From Candidatus Rifleibacteriota bacterium (GTDB taxonomy: Bacteria > Muiribacteriota > Ozemobacteria > Ozemobacterales > Ozemobacteraceae): a stretch of DNA of 64,000 bases. The translations under genes and the position numbers were made by a program. How positions within the stretch are numbered: the stretch's first letter is position 1; every line of letters starts with the position of its first letter. Where the stretch lies: assembly GCA_015232575.1 (NCBI GenBank), contig JADFZL010000022.1:58663-122662 (forward strand). Reading direction: 5' to 3'. Positions 8,084 to 17,039 of this stretch are shown here, in pieces. A model generated the notes under the pieces. That model saw nothing but the letters and a program-made list of their open reading frames with translations. It ran no database searches and had not been told where the DNA came from.

Positions 8084-8402
8084 GAAAACCAGGATTGTAT
8101 TTGTCACGGTGCCGCCGGGAATTGCCTTTGACCTGTTGAGCAAACTGGTTGAAGAAAGGCTTGTTGCCGGCGGAAATATTATTTCAGGTGTACAATCAGT
8201 ATACCGATGGAAAAATGAGATACGTAACGACCCTGAATCAATTCTTCTCATGGAAACTTCAGAAGAATGTGTCGAGGCGATGATGGCAAGAATTAAAGAA
8301 CTTCATCCGTATGAAGTTCCCAAGATACTTACTTTTTCTCCAGTTGAAGGGCCAGCAGACTATCTACGCTGGGTTGATGATGAAACGAAAAGACATTTGT
8401 AA
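8064..8402 (+). CDS. cutA: CutA1-family divalent-cation tolerance protein
   Basis: 113 residues from the ATG at 8064, the usual CutA1 size of ~105-115. The fold signature is visible: RIVFVTVPPGIAFDLLSKLV, LVAGGNIISGVQSVYRWKNE, then SILLMETSEECVEAMMARIK and ELHPYEVPKILTF. CutA1 forms very stable trimers and has been linked to copper or other divalent-cation tolerance, but its real role is unclear. A longer frame extends upstream inside the preceding gene, but its extra residues do not belong to the family. The stop overlaps the Nudix start by one base. Confidence 0.88.
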   Translation: MQKKANKKTRIVFVTVPPGIAFDLLSKLVEERLVAGGNIISGVQSVYRWKNEIRNDPESILLMETSEECVEAMMARIKELHPYEVPKILTFSPVEGPADYLRWVDDETKRHL

Positions 8403-9136
8403 TGGAATTAAAACTCGATAGATTTAACGGAGTGTTGATAGATCCGGATTCCATTCCAGATGAAAAAGAGGTTTTTCTTGCCGAATTGGCAGAGGTTTTA
8501 GATTTTGTACACAAAGCAGATAAAAAGATTATCTGGCTTACTCTGCCAATTTTCAAATCCCATTTAATAAGCATTGCGACCGAATCAGGGTTTGTATTTC
8601 ATAATTGTCTCGAAAATGAACTTACACTGATTCGCAAACCTGCATGTTCAGGTTTTGTTCCATTTGCTCCGACACACACTATTGGCGCTGGAGCATTTAT
8701 TCTCAATGATAAAGATGAGATACTTGCAGTTAAAGAAAAAGGAAATAACTACTTCAAATTGCCCGGAGGTCACACTGAACTTGGTGAGAGTATCGAAAAG
8801 GCTGTAGTCCGGGAAGTATTTGAAGAAACTGGCATAGAATCAACTTTTGAATCGATAATTGCAATTGCGACCAAGCATCCTTATCAATTCGGCAAATCTA
8901 ATGTATACTTTGTTTGCCGCATGAAAGCGCTTAATGAAAATATATGTATTCATGATAGTTGTGAAATAGAAGAAGCCCTTTGGATCTTAAGGAAAGACTT
9001 TATTGCTGATGAAAGAAACAGCATTTTTAACAGGCAGATGGTTGAGCTGTTATCAGAGAAAAAGGGATTGTCACTTGTTAATCTTGACGGAAACTTTGGC
9101 CCATTTAAAAAACAGGAAATATTCTTTGCCTCTTAG
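8402..9136 (+). CDS. Nudix hydrolase with N-terminal pre-Nudix domain
   Basis: 244 residues. The first ~85 form an extra domain resembling the pre-Nudix region of NUDT6-like proteins (FNGVLIDPDSIPDEKEVFLA). The catalytic domain has a perfect Nudix box from G123 to I145 (GHTELGESIEKAVVREVFEE, then TGI), with E129, E138, E141 and E142 as metal ligands. Nudix enzymes hydrolyse nucleoside diphosphates linked to another group, and the substrate is not predictable here. Translation is coupled to cutA by a one-base stop/start overlap. Confidence 0.88.
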   Translation: MELKLDRFNGVLIDPDSIPDEKEVFLAELAEVLDFVHKADKKIIWLTLPIFKSHLISIATESGFVFHNCLENELTLIRKPACSGFVPFAPTHTIGAGAFILNDKDEILAVKEKGNNYFKLPGGHTELGESIEKAVVREVFEETGIESTFESIIAIATKHPYQFGKSNVYFVCRMKALNENICIHDSCEIEEALWILRKDFIADERNSIFNRQMVELLSEKKGLSLVNLDGNFGPFKKQEIFFAS

Positions 9137-9144
9137 GTAGCCAC

Positions 9145-10161
9145 TTAAAGATATTTCCAGAGGGTTTTGAACTCATTTTTTATTTCTGAAAATGCTCCGC
9201 GTTGGTGTCTTCTTAATATCTGAATTATATTGCCAGCTGCATTAAAGTTTGCTTCGGCAGAAAATATTGTCCGTTCAGGGGTAGTCAAAAGGCCATAGCG
9301 CATATCGTTCAGAACCACCTGATAAGTGGAATCATCTTTTTTTATTGTACGAGTCAGAATCATATTCATGCTGAACCAGTTGAAAAGCTGTCCATGCTCG
9401 TGTTGAAGGGCTGTTTGAGCGTATTCATCCTTGTCTGCTTTAAAGTGAATAATTTCTGAAATAGGATTTTTTGAAACTTTATTCATGTATGTAACTAAAA
9501 AATTGTCATTCAGGTCTTTGCCAACAACTCGAAATATGGAAATATTCATAAAAGTTGGTGTAGCTCTTATATCGACGGCTTTAAATCCACGTTCAGCGAA
9601 TATCTTTTCTGCTTTAGTAACAGTACTTTGCGAATTAATATAACCCGAATATGCATATAATGATGAAAATATTAATCCTGTGATGGAAATTTGTTTAATT
9701 GTGGCAGGGGAAAAGTAGTTGAAAGAACCAGCCAGAAATACGATAAGCAATGGAAGTGAAAACAACGGATCAATTATTGAAAGGGCATCCAGGGCGAACC
9801 GTTGTGATGACAATGGCCAGAAGAGGCACGTTCCATAGCTCGTAAACCAATCTATGATTGGATGAGTAAACAGGCTGAGAAATGCGAGAAGTGCCCAATG
9901 CATATTTTCTGCTTTAGAGCCCGAGAGGCGTTTACACAAGAGCCCGGCTGGAACTGAAATCAGGGTTAAAATTATCAGAGAATGTGAAATACCGCGATGA
10001 TGTTTAAGAGAAACCCATTCCCCCAAAATCCCGCTTAAAATGTCAAAATCTGGCAGTATGCCAAGCATAAAACCCCAGAGAAGACTTTTCCTGCCAATCT
10101 TTTCACTGCATGCCGCTTGTGCAACTACTCCGCCAAGCAATCCCTGAGTAATTAGATCCAT
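9145..10161 (-). CDS. DUF457/YdjM-family membrane-bound metal-dependent hydrolase
   Basis: 338 residues from the internal ATG at 10161. The family begins M-D-x-x-T-Q-G-L-L-G and AGAGG precedes this codon; an ATG 15 bases further upstream is less likely. Family motifs are present: LPDFDIL, HHRGISHSL and HPIIDWFTSYGT, whose His and Asp residues are likely metal ligands. Several membrane spans cover residues ~25-170. The C-terminal ~170 residues form a soluble domain. The biochemical substrate of this family is not well established. It lies tail-to-tail with the Nudix gene. Confidence 0.82.
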   Translation of the reverse strand: MDLITQGLLGGVVAQAACSEKIGRKSLLWGFMLGILPDFDILSGILGEWVSLKHHRGISHSLIILTLISVPAGLLCKRLSGSKAENMHWALLAFLSLFTHPIIDWFTSYGTCLFWPLSSQRFALDALSIIDPLFSLPLLIVFLAGSFNYFSPATIKQISITGLIFSSLYAYSGYINSQSTVTKAEKIFAERGFKAVDIRATPTFMNISIFRVVGKDLNDNFLVTYMNKVSKNPISEIIHFKADKDEYAQTALQHEHGQLFNWFSMNMILTRTIKKDDSTYQVVLNDMRYGLLTTPERTIFSAEANFNAAGNIIQILRRHQRGAFSEIKNEFKTLWKYL

Positions 10162-10248
10162 TTTCCTCTTACACATCCTTATTAACTTACATAAAGCTTT
10201 ATCAAAAGTATTTTACAGCTTATATGCATTTCATGCAAACTGAAATGT

Positions 10249-10278
10249 TTGCTCTTTTGCTACAATCTGAAGTATAAT
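10249..10278 (+). promoter_or_regulatory. Promoter for cyclase-like/SpoIIE operon
   Basis: TTGCTC (10249-10254) and a perfect TATAAT (10273-10278) are 18 bases apart, about 50 bases ahead of the first gene. A sigma-70-like promoter is likely. Confidence 0.5.
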
Positions 10279-10331
10279 ATCAGCTCTGCACAGTATACTG
10301 TGAAGCAGTGTTTTTCTGAAAAGAGGCTGGT

Positions 10332-10910
10332 ATGAAAACAAATCGAGAAATTGCACCATTCAAGATTCAATGGAACAATGTAAGCAACGTAATTCTCTTT
10401 GGAGATATTTCCAATTATTTTTTATCGGCTAAAAATATGACGCAGTCACAGTTAGCTGAATTCCTCAGTGGCTATTATTCCTATTGGCGCTCAGAAATTT
10501 TTCGTCAGAAAGGTGAGATTGTATCAATGCTGGGGGATCAGATTCTAGCTGTATTTCGTCCCGGACAATGTGGCGGTGCTGACCCTGAGTGGTGTGCTGC
10601 CCTTGCTGCTTTCCACCTGATGAAGGATTTGAAAAAGTGGCGTGATGAAATAGAATTGAATGTCGGCATAAACAGCGGAGAAATACTTGAGGGAGTATGG
10701 GAAGAAAATTCCTGCAAAAAGAGTGTTTTCGCTGGAAACCTTTTGAATAAAACTGCAATTATGGCTACTGGAAAAGTCAAAGGAATTATTGCCGGAAAAG
10801 CTGTTGTTGAAATACTTGGCCCCAGAGTTGTATCAGAAAAGAGTTGTTACAGATTTGCCACCACAGGTGAAGAAATACCAGTTTACAGGCTGATTTCACT
10901 GAAGCTATGA
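10332..10910 (+). CDS. Class III nucleotidyl cyclase-like protein, probably degenerate
   Basis: 192 residues covering one class III cyclase homology domain. Metal-binding aspartates are recognisable in ILFGDISNYF (D25) and SMLGDQILAVF (D69), and the LNVGINSGEILEG strand is typical. In the catalytic segment FAGNLLNKTAIMATG, N139 is kept, but the transition-state arginine expected four residues later is I143. The domain may therefore bind nucleotide without cyclising it, or may act as an effector. It starts seven bases before the end-to-end neighbour, a GAF-SpoIIE phosphatase, so the two likely form one signalling operon. Confidence 0.75.
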   Translation: MKTNREIAPFKIQWNNVSNVILFGDISNYFLSAKNMTQSQLAEFLSGYYSYWRSEIFRQKGEIVSMLGDQILAVFRPGQCGGADPEWCAALAAFHLMKDLKKWRDEIELNVGINSGEILEGVWEENSCKKSVFAGNLLNKTAIMATGKVKGIIAGKAVVEILGPRVVSEKSCYRFATTGEEIPVYRLISLKL

Positions 10911-10917
10911 AAAAGAT

Positions 10918-12507
10918 ATGAAATCCTTTCTCGCAAGAGCTGGTTTCAGCCTTATACCCGGCTGGTTTGATGGCTTTGCGCGAAAAAGCTACATGGTTAG
11001 AAGATGGTCGAACATCTCATCTCTCGGCACTGGCTGGTTTGTTTTCATTTCATTCTGGATTTTCAGTTTCGTTTTTCTTTTGTCAACTTCAATTTGTACA
11101 TCAATTTTTTGTTATATGGCAATGCTATTTCAGGCTTTTGCCTTTCTGTTCTTTTTACGAAAACTTCTTTTATACAGATTCGAAATATCGTTTCTCAGGG
11201 AATTTCAGCACCTTTCACAGACGCTTGATGAGCTGAGAGAACTTAAAACTGAAAATTCATTCGGAAAAATACTGAAGGCCGTTATACATATAATAGGTTT
11301 TGACAGAGCAATTCTTTTTAAAATAGACCCCGATAAATGCTCATTAAGAGCTGTTCACTCATATAATCTCGATCCGGAAGTTCAGAAACAGCTTATTATT
11401 CACAGAAACTCCGGGCCTTCGATTGCCTGGCGTGTGATCGAAGAAGGGGTTCCTATACTTGTTAATTCACCTTCTGAGAACCCTGAAGTGAATCCGAAGT
11501 TCCTTGAAATGCTGAAATTTACATCATTGGCTTTGGCTCCAATAACCCGTGAAGGATTAACATGGGGAGTACTTGTCGTTGACCGGAACCTTCGAAAACA
11601 GCCGATCACAGATGAAGATCTTCTTCAGCTGAAAGTTATGGCTGATCAGATTGCTATCACACTGCAAAACTATGCTCTGAATGAAGAATTGATGAAGCGG
11701 GCAGAGCAACTCGAAAAGCAGAACGCCCGTACAGCCCAGGAGCTTGCGGTAGCAAAAGTATTGCAGGAAGGCGTTCTTCCTCGCTTTCTTCCAGATTTTG
11801 ACGGTGTGAAATGCGCTGCCTTCATGACCCCGGCCCGTGTAATCGGTGGTGATTTTTTTGATTATCTCGACATCTGTCCTCAAAAGAGAGCCGGATGCCC
11901 GAAAAAATCCTGTTTCGGATGCAAAAATCGTATTCAGGGCGTTCTGATTGGCGATGTCTCCGGAAAAGGCATTCCTGCTGCCATGGTAATGGCAATGGTA
12001 AAAAGCCTTTTTCATGAAAAAGTTCTGACAAGTACTGATCCGGCAGAGCTTATGACTCAGGTAAATATTTCACTGAAATCATACCTCGGACCAGAAACAC
12101 GTTTCTTCTCCAGTGCATTTGCAGCTATCATAGATACAAAAAATGGTTTTATAAAATATGCCAATGCCGGGCATGACTTTCCACTATTTCTTAGAGCTGC
12201 TGATAAAGAAATTGAGCAATTGCCTTCTACTGGAACACTTCTTGGAATATTCAAGGAAAGCGTTTTTGAAAACAGAACAGTAAAAATCAGTTCTGGTGAT
12301 CGATTGTTTATGTACACTGATGGTATAATTGATTTCTTTGAAAGAACAAAAAAAATTCCAGATGGAGTTGAACATCTTAAAACATTTCTTCTTGACAATA
12401 TTCATGAATCAGTTGAAAATCTTATAATGAATCTTAAATTAGAAACAAATGATCCATTGCTTGAGAGAGAGGACGATATTTCTGTAATAATGCTGTCGAT
12501 AAGCTGA
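10918..12507 (+). CDS. Membrane GAF-SpoIIE Ser/Thr phosphatase with a Cys cluster
   Basis: 529 residues. Two adjacent membrane spans (~39-60 and ~62-80) are followed by a short coiled coil, a GAF domain (~115-250), a second coiled coil and a PP2C/SpoIIE domain (~295-529). Phosphatase motifs are complete: GGDFFDY, GDVSGKGIPA, NAGHDFP, YTDGI and EDDISVI. An unusual insertion between the first two motifs carries C320, C327, C332 and C335 (CPQKRAGCPKKSCFGC), which could bind a metal or sense redox state. Enzymes of this class dephosphorylate Ser/Thr on STAS-domain or similar regulators. It lies in an operon with the cyclase-like gene. Confidence 0.88.
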   Translation: MKSFLARAGFSLIPGWFDGFARKSYMVRRWSNISSLGTGWFVFISFWIFSFVFLLSTSICTSIFCYMAMLFQAFAFLFFLRKLLLYRFEISFLREFQHLSQTLDELRELKTENSFGKILKAVIHIIGFDRAILFKIDPDKCSLRAVHSYNLDPEVQKQLIIHRNSGPSIAWRVIEEGVPILVNSPSENPEVNPKFLEMLKFTSLALAPITREGLTWGVLVVDRNLRKQPITDEDLLQLKVMADQIAITLQNYALNEELMKRAEQLEKQNARTAQELAVAKVLQEGVLPRFLPDFDGVKCAAFMTPARVIGGDFFDYLDICPQKRAGCPKKSCFGCKNRIQGVLIGDVSGKGIPAAMVMAMVKSLFHEKVLTSTDPAELMTQVNISLKSYLGPETRFFSSAFAAIIDTKNGFIKYANAGHDFPLFLRAADKEIEQLPSTGTLLGIFKESVFENRTVKISSGDRLFMYTDGIIDFFERTKKIPDGVEHLKTFLLDNIHESVENLIMNLKLETNDPLLEREDDISVIMLSIS

Positions 12508-12542
12508 TATTTCTTAATTTTCTGGAAAGGATTGCCAATATA

Positions 12543-15257
12543 ATGATTTGTATACGGAGATGTTTCTTTCGTGCGTGTATCCTTATCTGCTGCGTTTTTT
12601 CGGCAGCATTGTCCGGATATGCTCTTGAAAGTTCAGTAATTCCGGTTGATGGAACTTTTCTTCTCAGGTCGTTTCAGAAGAAAAACATGGATGAGTTGCG
12701 TAAATCCAACTCAGCCAGAGATAATTTTTCTCTTCAGCAGAAAAAATTTGCCGAATCCATGAAGCTGATAGTGCCCGGACAGACAAAAAACTGGTTTCAG
12801 TTATTTAATTTTTCAGAAAAAAAATACTCTGTTTATCAGGCAACTTATGTCTATGAAGGTTCCCGTTGCAGAATTTTCATCGAAGACTCCTGTCTGAAAA
12901 TATTCGGAAACAATGCTTATGAAAAATTTTCAAATATTGCAGAAACTTTTGATACGAAAATTTTTCCGATAGTATCCTCCTGGACAGGGAGTCCGGTATT
13001 TCCAAAGCACCTTGGGCTGAAAGATGATAAAATTTTTATCTTTCTCTGCAATATAGAAGATAATTTAAATTCGGGAAAAATTGGCGCATATTCTGATTCA
13101 ATGGATGTTTCAGAGTTTTTTGGAAACCAGAAACCTGTCCTTTTTGTGAACATGAAGTCGGAATTTCGTGACATTGACCAGCCTTCCAGCATTTTTTATC
13201 GCAATCTGGCGCATGAACTGCAGCATCTGGTAAGCTTTTCTATTCGTTCATCAAAAGGTTTATCTCCACACCAGAGATGGATTGATGAAGGAATTTCTCT
13301 GTATGTCGAATATTTGTACAATTCTTCAGTTGCCAGTAATACTGCGTGTTTTCCAATTACAGCTTATCTTGCAGATTTTTTTGATAAGCCTGAAATTTCA
13401 CTTACTTCGTCAGTTTTCAATGAATGGACACAGCCGGCAACCATGTTTCGCCACTATGGGGCATCGTTTCTATTCTTTTATTATCTTATTGAAAAATATG
13501 CCGGTGTAGAAGAACCCGCGCAAAAAAAATTCCTGAAAGAAATAATTTCTGAAAAATCAGAGGGTATTGATGCAATTGATAATGTGCTGAAGAAGAGGTC
13601 TTCATCTTTTACAGATGCCTTCAGATGCTGGACCCTGACAAATCATCTTAATGATCCCTCTCTTGAAAATGGAAAATATTGTTATCTTGATTTTGAAAAG
13701 AAAATAGGAAGTGATTCTGTAAAACTTCCTCTGCAGGGACAAACCACAGCTTTTTCACCATACAGATCAGTTTTTAACGTTGAAGGGCGAGTTCTCTCAA
13801 ACTCATGCGGAACATGTGAAAATATTCTGGGCAGTGGATTGCTGAAATTATCATTCAGAGCTTTTAGTGAAGAGTTCAACCCTTTTATTGCTTTCCTGAA
13901 TCACAAATCTGAAATCGAAATCCTTGATCTGAAAATAAATAGCGAGCTGGTGGCATCTGCGACCTTTGATCTGTCTCAGTACAAGCGTGTTATCTTCTTT
14001 CCGGCAGTAACTTCGACAACTTCGGATATTTCAGAGCCTTATATATATTCTTTTTCTATTAATCCTTCAAATGTTATTGTCTACCCTGTTCCAAATATAG
14101 AAACTGCTGAGGAATTCGTATTTTTTATCAGATATCCGGCGCCGGTAATCTCAACTCCTTCGATTAACGTTGTTTACAATGAATCAGACTACTTTCCTGT
14201 GGTTAATGCAGTTGATGAAAATAAGTGTATTTTTTCTGCATCGTACAAGTGTCCAAAGCCGGGTGCTGGAGTTGTTAACATTAAGCAGAACGGTGAGACC
14301 ATGTCTTTTTCTTTTATTTGCTCTGCATTAAAGGAAAATATCGTAAATCGTGTACAGATAAAAGACGTCGATCTTGTTATCTCAACACGTAATGACGAGG
14401 AAAAGGCGCTGCTCGTTGAATCTCCGGCATTGATTACCCCACCGGAACTTACCCTTCTTTCAAAAGCCTATCACGTGATTTTCAACCCCGAAAATACAAT
14501 AGAAGCACGTCTTCAGTTTCTTGGTCCGCTTTCAGGCATTACAAAGGAATCATCAATTGGATTATGGTCACCGAAGAACTATAAGGACTCGTGGGTTAAA
14601 ATGAGCCGCAATGAAAAAGGCTTCTTCTGCCCCATTGCAACTGAAGGTGCATACATAATGGTTGCAGATTTTTCTCCTCCGAAAATTCACGATTACCGCA
14701 TTGAACAGGAAGATAGCAAACCTGTTCTGACTGCCAGAATCGAAGAAAAGGGATCGGGAATTCTTGCTGAGTCAATAAGAGTTCAGGTTGATGATGTTTC
14801 TGTGCCATTTACATTTGATGAGCCCAGAAATAGTATTCATGCTGATCTGATGAGACTTCCAAAAGGATTTCATAAATTTGCAGTTGAAGTTTCAGATAAA
14901 GCCGAAAATATTGGAAGAATCTTTTTTCAGCGCTCTCTTGCAGGTCCACTTGCAATACTTCAGACTTATTCTCTGACAGATAAAGTAAATGGCAACACTG
15001 AAATTTTTATTATGTTGGAAGGTATTGGTGCAAAAAAAACTGATCTTGAAATCGATGCCAGGATAACAGACGCTTCCGGAAACAAAGTTATTTCACTTCC
15101 AATGAGTTACAAGTCAAACGGGACATATTCAGTACGCTGGAACGGAAAGAACGAAGATGGAAAAAATCTAGAAAATGGTGTATATCAATTCAAAGTTACT
15201 GTAAAAAAGGGCGAAGACGAACTGAAAAGCTCCGGAAAAATCGTATTATTCCGCTAA
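12543..15257 (+). CDS. Secreted M30-like (hyicolysin-type) zinc metallopeptidase
   Basis: 904 residues with a signal peptide (CILICCVFSAALSGYALES). The zinc motif H224-E-L-Q-H228 lies in RNLAHELQHLVSF, with a third ligand likely at E249 in WIDEGISLYVEYL; this order matches peptidase family M30. The central ~350 residues are beta-rich. The C-terminus (YSVRWNGKNEDGKNLENGVY) matches the FlgD-like Ig module often found at the end of secreted bacterial proteins. The protein is expected outside the cytoplasmic membrane. The Shine-Dalgarno (GGAAAGG) is about 11 bases from the ATG. It follows the phosphatase by 35 bases and may share its transcript. Confidence 0.8.
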   Translation: MICIRRCFFRACILICCVFSAALSGYALESSVIPVDGTFLLRSFQKKNMDELRKSNSARDNFSLQQKKFAESMKLIVPGQTKNWFQLFNFSEKKYSVYQATYVYEGSRCRIFIEDSCLKIFGNNAYEKFSNIAETFDTKIFPIVSSWTGSPVFPKHLGLKDDKIFIFLCNIEDNLNSGKIGAYSDSMDVSEFFGNQKPVLFVNMKSEFRDIDQPSSIFYRNLAHELQHLVSFSIRSSKGLSPHQRWIDEGISLYVEYLYNSSVASNTACFPITAYLADFFDKPEISLTSSVFNEWTQPATMFRHYGASFLFFYYLIEKYAGVEEPAQKKFLKEIISEKSEGIDAIDNVLKKRSSSFTDAFRCWTLTNHLNDPSLENGKYCYLDFEKKIGSDSVKLPLQGQTTAFSPYRSVFNVEGRVLSNSCGTCENILGSGLLKLSFRAFSEEFNPFIAFLNHKSEIEILDLKINSELVASATFDLSQYKRVIFFPAVTSTTSDISEPYIYSFSINPSNVIVYPVPNIETAEEFVFFIRYPAPVISTPSINVVYNESDYFPVVNAVDENKCIFSASYKCPKPGAGVVNIKQNGETMSFSFICSALKENIVNRVQIKDVDLVISTRNDEEKALLVESPALITPPELTLLSKAYHVIFNPENTIEARLQFLGPLSGITKESSIGLWSPKNYKDSWVKMSRNEKGFFCPIATEGAYIMVADFSPPKIHDYRIEQEDSKPVLTARIEEKGSGILAESIRVQVDDVSVPFTFDEPRNSIHADLMRLPKGFHKFAVEVSDKAENIGRIFFQRSLAGPLAILQTYSLTDKVNGNTEIFIMLEGIGAKKTDLEIDARITDASGNKVISLPMSYKSNGTYSVRWNGKNEDGKNLENGVYQFKVTVKKGEDELKSSGKIVLFR

Positions 15258-15313
15258 AATGAGTATTGGTTTTAAGTGATAAACAGAATGGTTAAAAAAC
15301 GCCCTTGTTATCA

Positions 15314-15629
15314 GAGAGCACAAAGTGCCCGAAAAAATGATTTAGTGCTTTATGATTAATAGTGTGGTTAACTCTAACAGGCTTTATTCTCGGAGAGCAC
15401 AAAGTGCCCGAAAAAATGATTTAGTGCTTTATGATTAATAGTGTGGTTAACTCTAACAGGCTTTATTCTCGGAGAGCACAAAGTGCCCGAAAAAATGATT
15501 TAGTGCTTTATATGATTAATAGTGTGGTTATCTCTAATATGCTTTATCAGAGAGCACAAAGTGCCCGATAAAATGGTTTATGCTTTATATGAATAATAGT
15601 GTGGTTATCTCTAAGAGGCTTTATTAGCG
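15314..15629 (+). repeat. 79-bp direct tandem repeat array (four units)
   Basis: Four head-to-tail units start at 15314, 15393, 15472 and 15550, with the next GAGAGCAC at 15630, giving periods of 79, 79, 78 and 80 bases. Each begins GAGAGCACAAAGTGCCCG and includes AGTGTGGTTA and GGCTTTAT. The first two are almost identical and the later ones drift. The array runs straight into the leader element before the phosphatase gene and shares its first palindrome half. There are no unique spacers, so it is not a CRISPR array. Confidence 0.85.
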
Positions 15630-15716
15630 GAGAGCACAACGTGCTCGACCGCGGGGAGTGAGACGGTCGAACTTGTTCGACCGGCGAGAGGGGGCGCGTG
15701 CCCCCTCTCTAAAAAG
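15629..15716 (+). repeat. Leader-type repeat element upstream of second SpoIIE gene
   Basis: Nearly identical over about 85 bases to 3424-3510, differing by AAC for AAA in the first palindrome. It has the same competing arms TCGACCG, CGGTCGAA and TTCGACCG, and the same hairpin D at 15686-15709. It ends nine bases before the ATG of the phosphatase. The bases after the element differ between copies, so the conserved unit stops at CTCTCTAAAAAG. Confidence 0.8.
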
Positions 15717-15725
15717 TGAGGGCGT

Positions 15726-17021
15726 ATGCGGTCATCTTTTAATAATAATGATGCGATAAGACGCTATGGAATGCGTCTGAAAAAAGTTTCCAAAGAAGTC
15801 AATCTTATGGATCTTCTTATTCAGAAGAGCGTAACAGTTAAGACACGCGAGGATATTGCTTCTCTATTCGGCGAAATTGTACCGGCACTTTTGCGTGTTG
15901 GACGTGCATCACTTGTGCTTAGAGCGCAGAATGAAAAATATTTTATTTTCGAATCTCTCGGAGTTAACCCTGAAATAAAGGGAAGTGCTTGTCTGAAAGC
16001 TTCTCCGGTAATTGAATGGGTTTTCTCCCATCGAAAGCCGCTTGTGGTAAATGATATTGCAACAGATGAAAGATTTTCCGGGTTTAAGAGAAGTGGTTAT
16101 AAAACACAGTGTTTCATTTGTGTTCCGGTTTTTATGGATAGCGAGATCATTGGAGCCATGAGTATCAGTGATCCGAGAAATCGTCGAAATTTTTCTCCCC
16201 GGGATCTTGAACTTGCAGAAATGATAACTGGGCAGTTTGGGACACTCTTTCGCGGTATATTTCTCGATGAAGTTTTAAGAGATAGAAAAAAACTTTACGA
16301 GGAAATGAGCTTTGCAAAAATTATCCAGAAAAGAATGCTTCAGACCGAACTTCCGCAATTACGAGATTTTGATGCGTCTGTATCGCTTATTCCGGCGCGT
16401 GAAGTAGGAGGAGATTTTTATTTTATGACTCCGAAAGGCGATGGTGGCTGGATGGCAATGCTGGGTGACGTTGCAGGGAAGGGCGTTCCTGCAGCACTTA
16501 CGATGGTCTTCAGTATTGCTCAGCTCAGGGAGATAATTGTCAGAGCTTCCGACCCGGTTTCTCTGTTCATGACGCTGCACAATGTTCTTGCTGATGTTCT
16601 TCCGGACTTTCAATATCTGACAGCTTGTGCGGCTTTTCACGATGGACATTCAAATAAAGTAAAATTTTGCAATGCCGGACATCCGCCAATACTTTTATAT
16701 CAGAACAATACTGGAAAGATTATTGAACTCAAACAGACTGGTACTGCAATTGGAATGTTTAAAGATAATTTTGAAATTAATGTTGAGACTGCTGATTTCA
16801 ATGCGGGTGATTCAATCATTCTATACACTGATGGATGCACAGATGCCAGAAGCCGGGGTGGTGAAAAATTTGGAGCGAAACGATTTGCTGAGAATTTTGC
16901 AAAAAACGGCATTTTTGCATCAGCGCAGATTGTTGAAAACCTTCAGAACACATTGTTTGAATTCATGACAGGCGTTGTTGCTTATGATGATGTTGCCATG
17001 CTCTGCATTAAAGCAAAATAA
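15726..17021 (+). CDS. Cytoplasmic GAF-SpoIIE Ser/Thr phosphatase
   Basis: 431 residues without signal or membrane segment. A GAF domain covers ~25-190 (PVIEWVFSHRKPLVVNDIAT, CVPVFMDSEIIGAMSISDP), then a helical linker, then a PP2C/SpoIIE domain with GGDFYF, GDVAGKGVPA, NAGHPP, YTDGCTDA and a final YDDVAMLCI. All metal-binding aspartates are present. It has GAGG before the ATG. Its stop is 18 bases from the stop of the convergent Ser/Thr kinase at 17040, a kinase/phosphatase pairing that may act on the same substrates. Ligand of the GAF domain unknown. Confidence 0.88.
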   Translation: MRSSFNNNDAIRRYGMRLKKVSKEVNLMDLLIQKSVTVKTREDIASLFGEIVPALLRVGRASLVLRAQNEKYFIFESLGVNPEIKGSACLKASPVIEWVFSHRKPLVVNDIATDERFSGFKRSGYKTQCFICVPVFMDSEIIGAMSISDPRNRRNFSPRDLELAEMITGQFGTLFRGIFLDEVLRDRKKLYEEMSFAKIIQKRMLQTELPQLRDFDASVSLIPAREVGGDFYFMTPKGDGGWMAMLGDVAGKGVPAALTMVFSIAQLREIIVRASDPVSLFMTLHNVLADVLPDFQYLTACAAFHDGHSNKVKFCNAGHPPILLYQNNTGKIIELKQTGTAIGMFKDNFEINVETADFNAGDSIILYTDGCTDARSRGGEKFGAKRFAENFAKNGIFASAQIVENLQNTLFEFMTGVVAYDDVAMLCIKAK

Positions 17022-17039
17022 CAGGAATTAAGATTCAGC

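Noticed and set aside
7875..8402. 175-residue version of the CutA protein
   Set aside because: The extra N-terminal residues lie inside the preceding gene in another frame and do not resemble CutA; the start at 8064 gives the normal family length.
15314..15629. Possible CRISPR array
   Set aside because: Whole 79-base units are alike with no unique spacers, and no cas genes are nearby. It is a simple tandem repeat.
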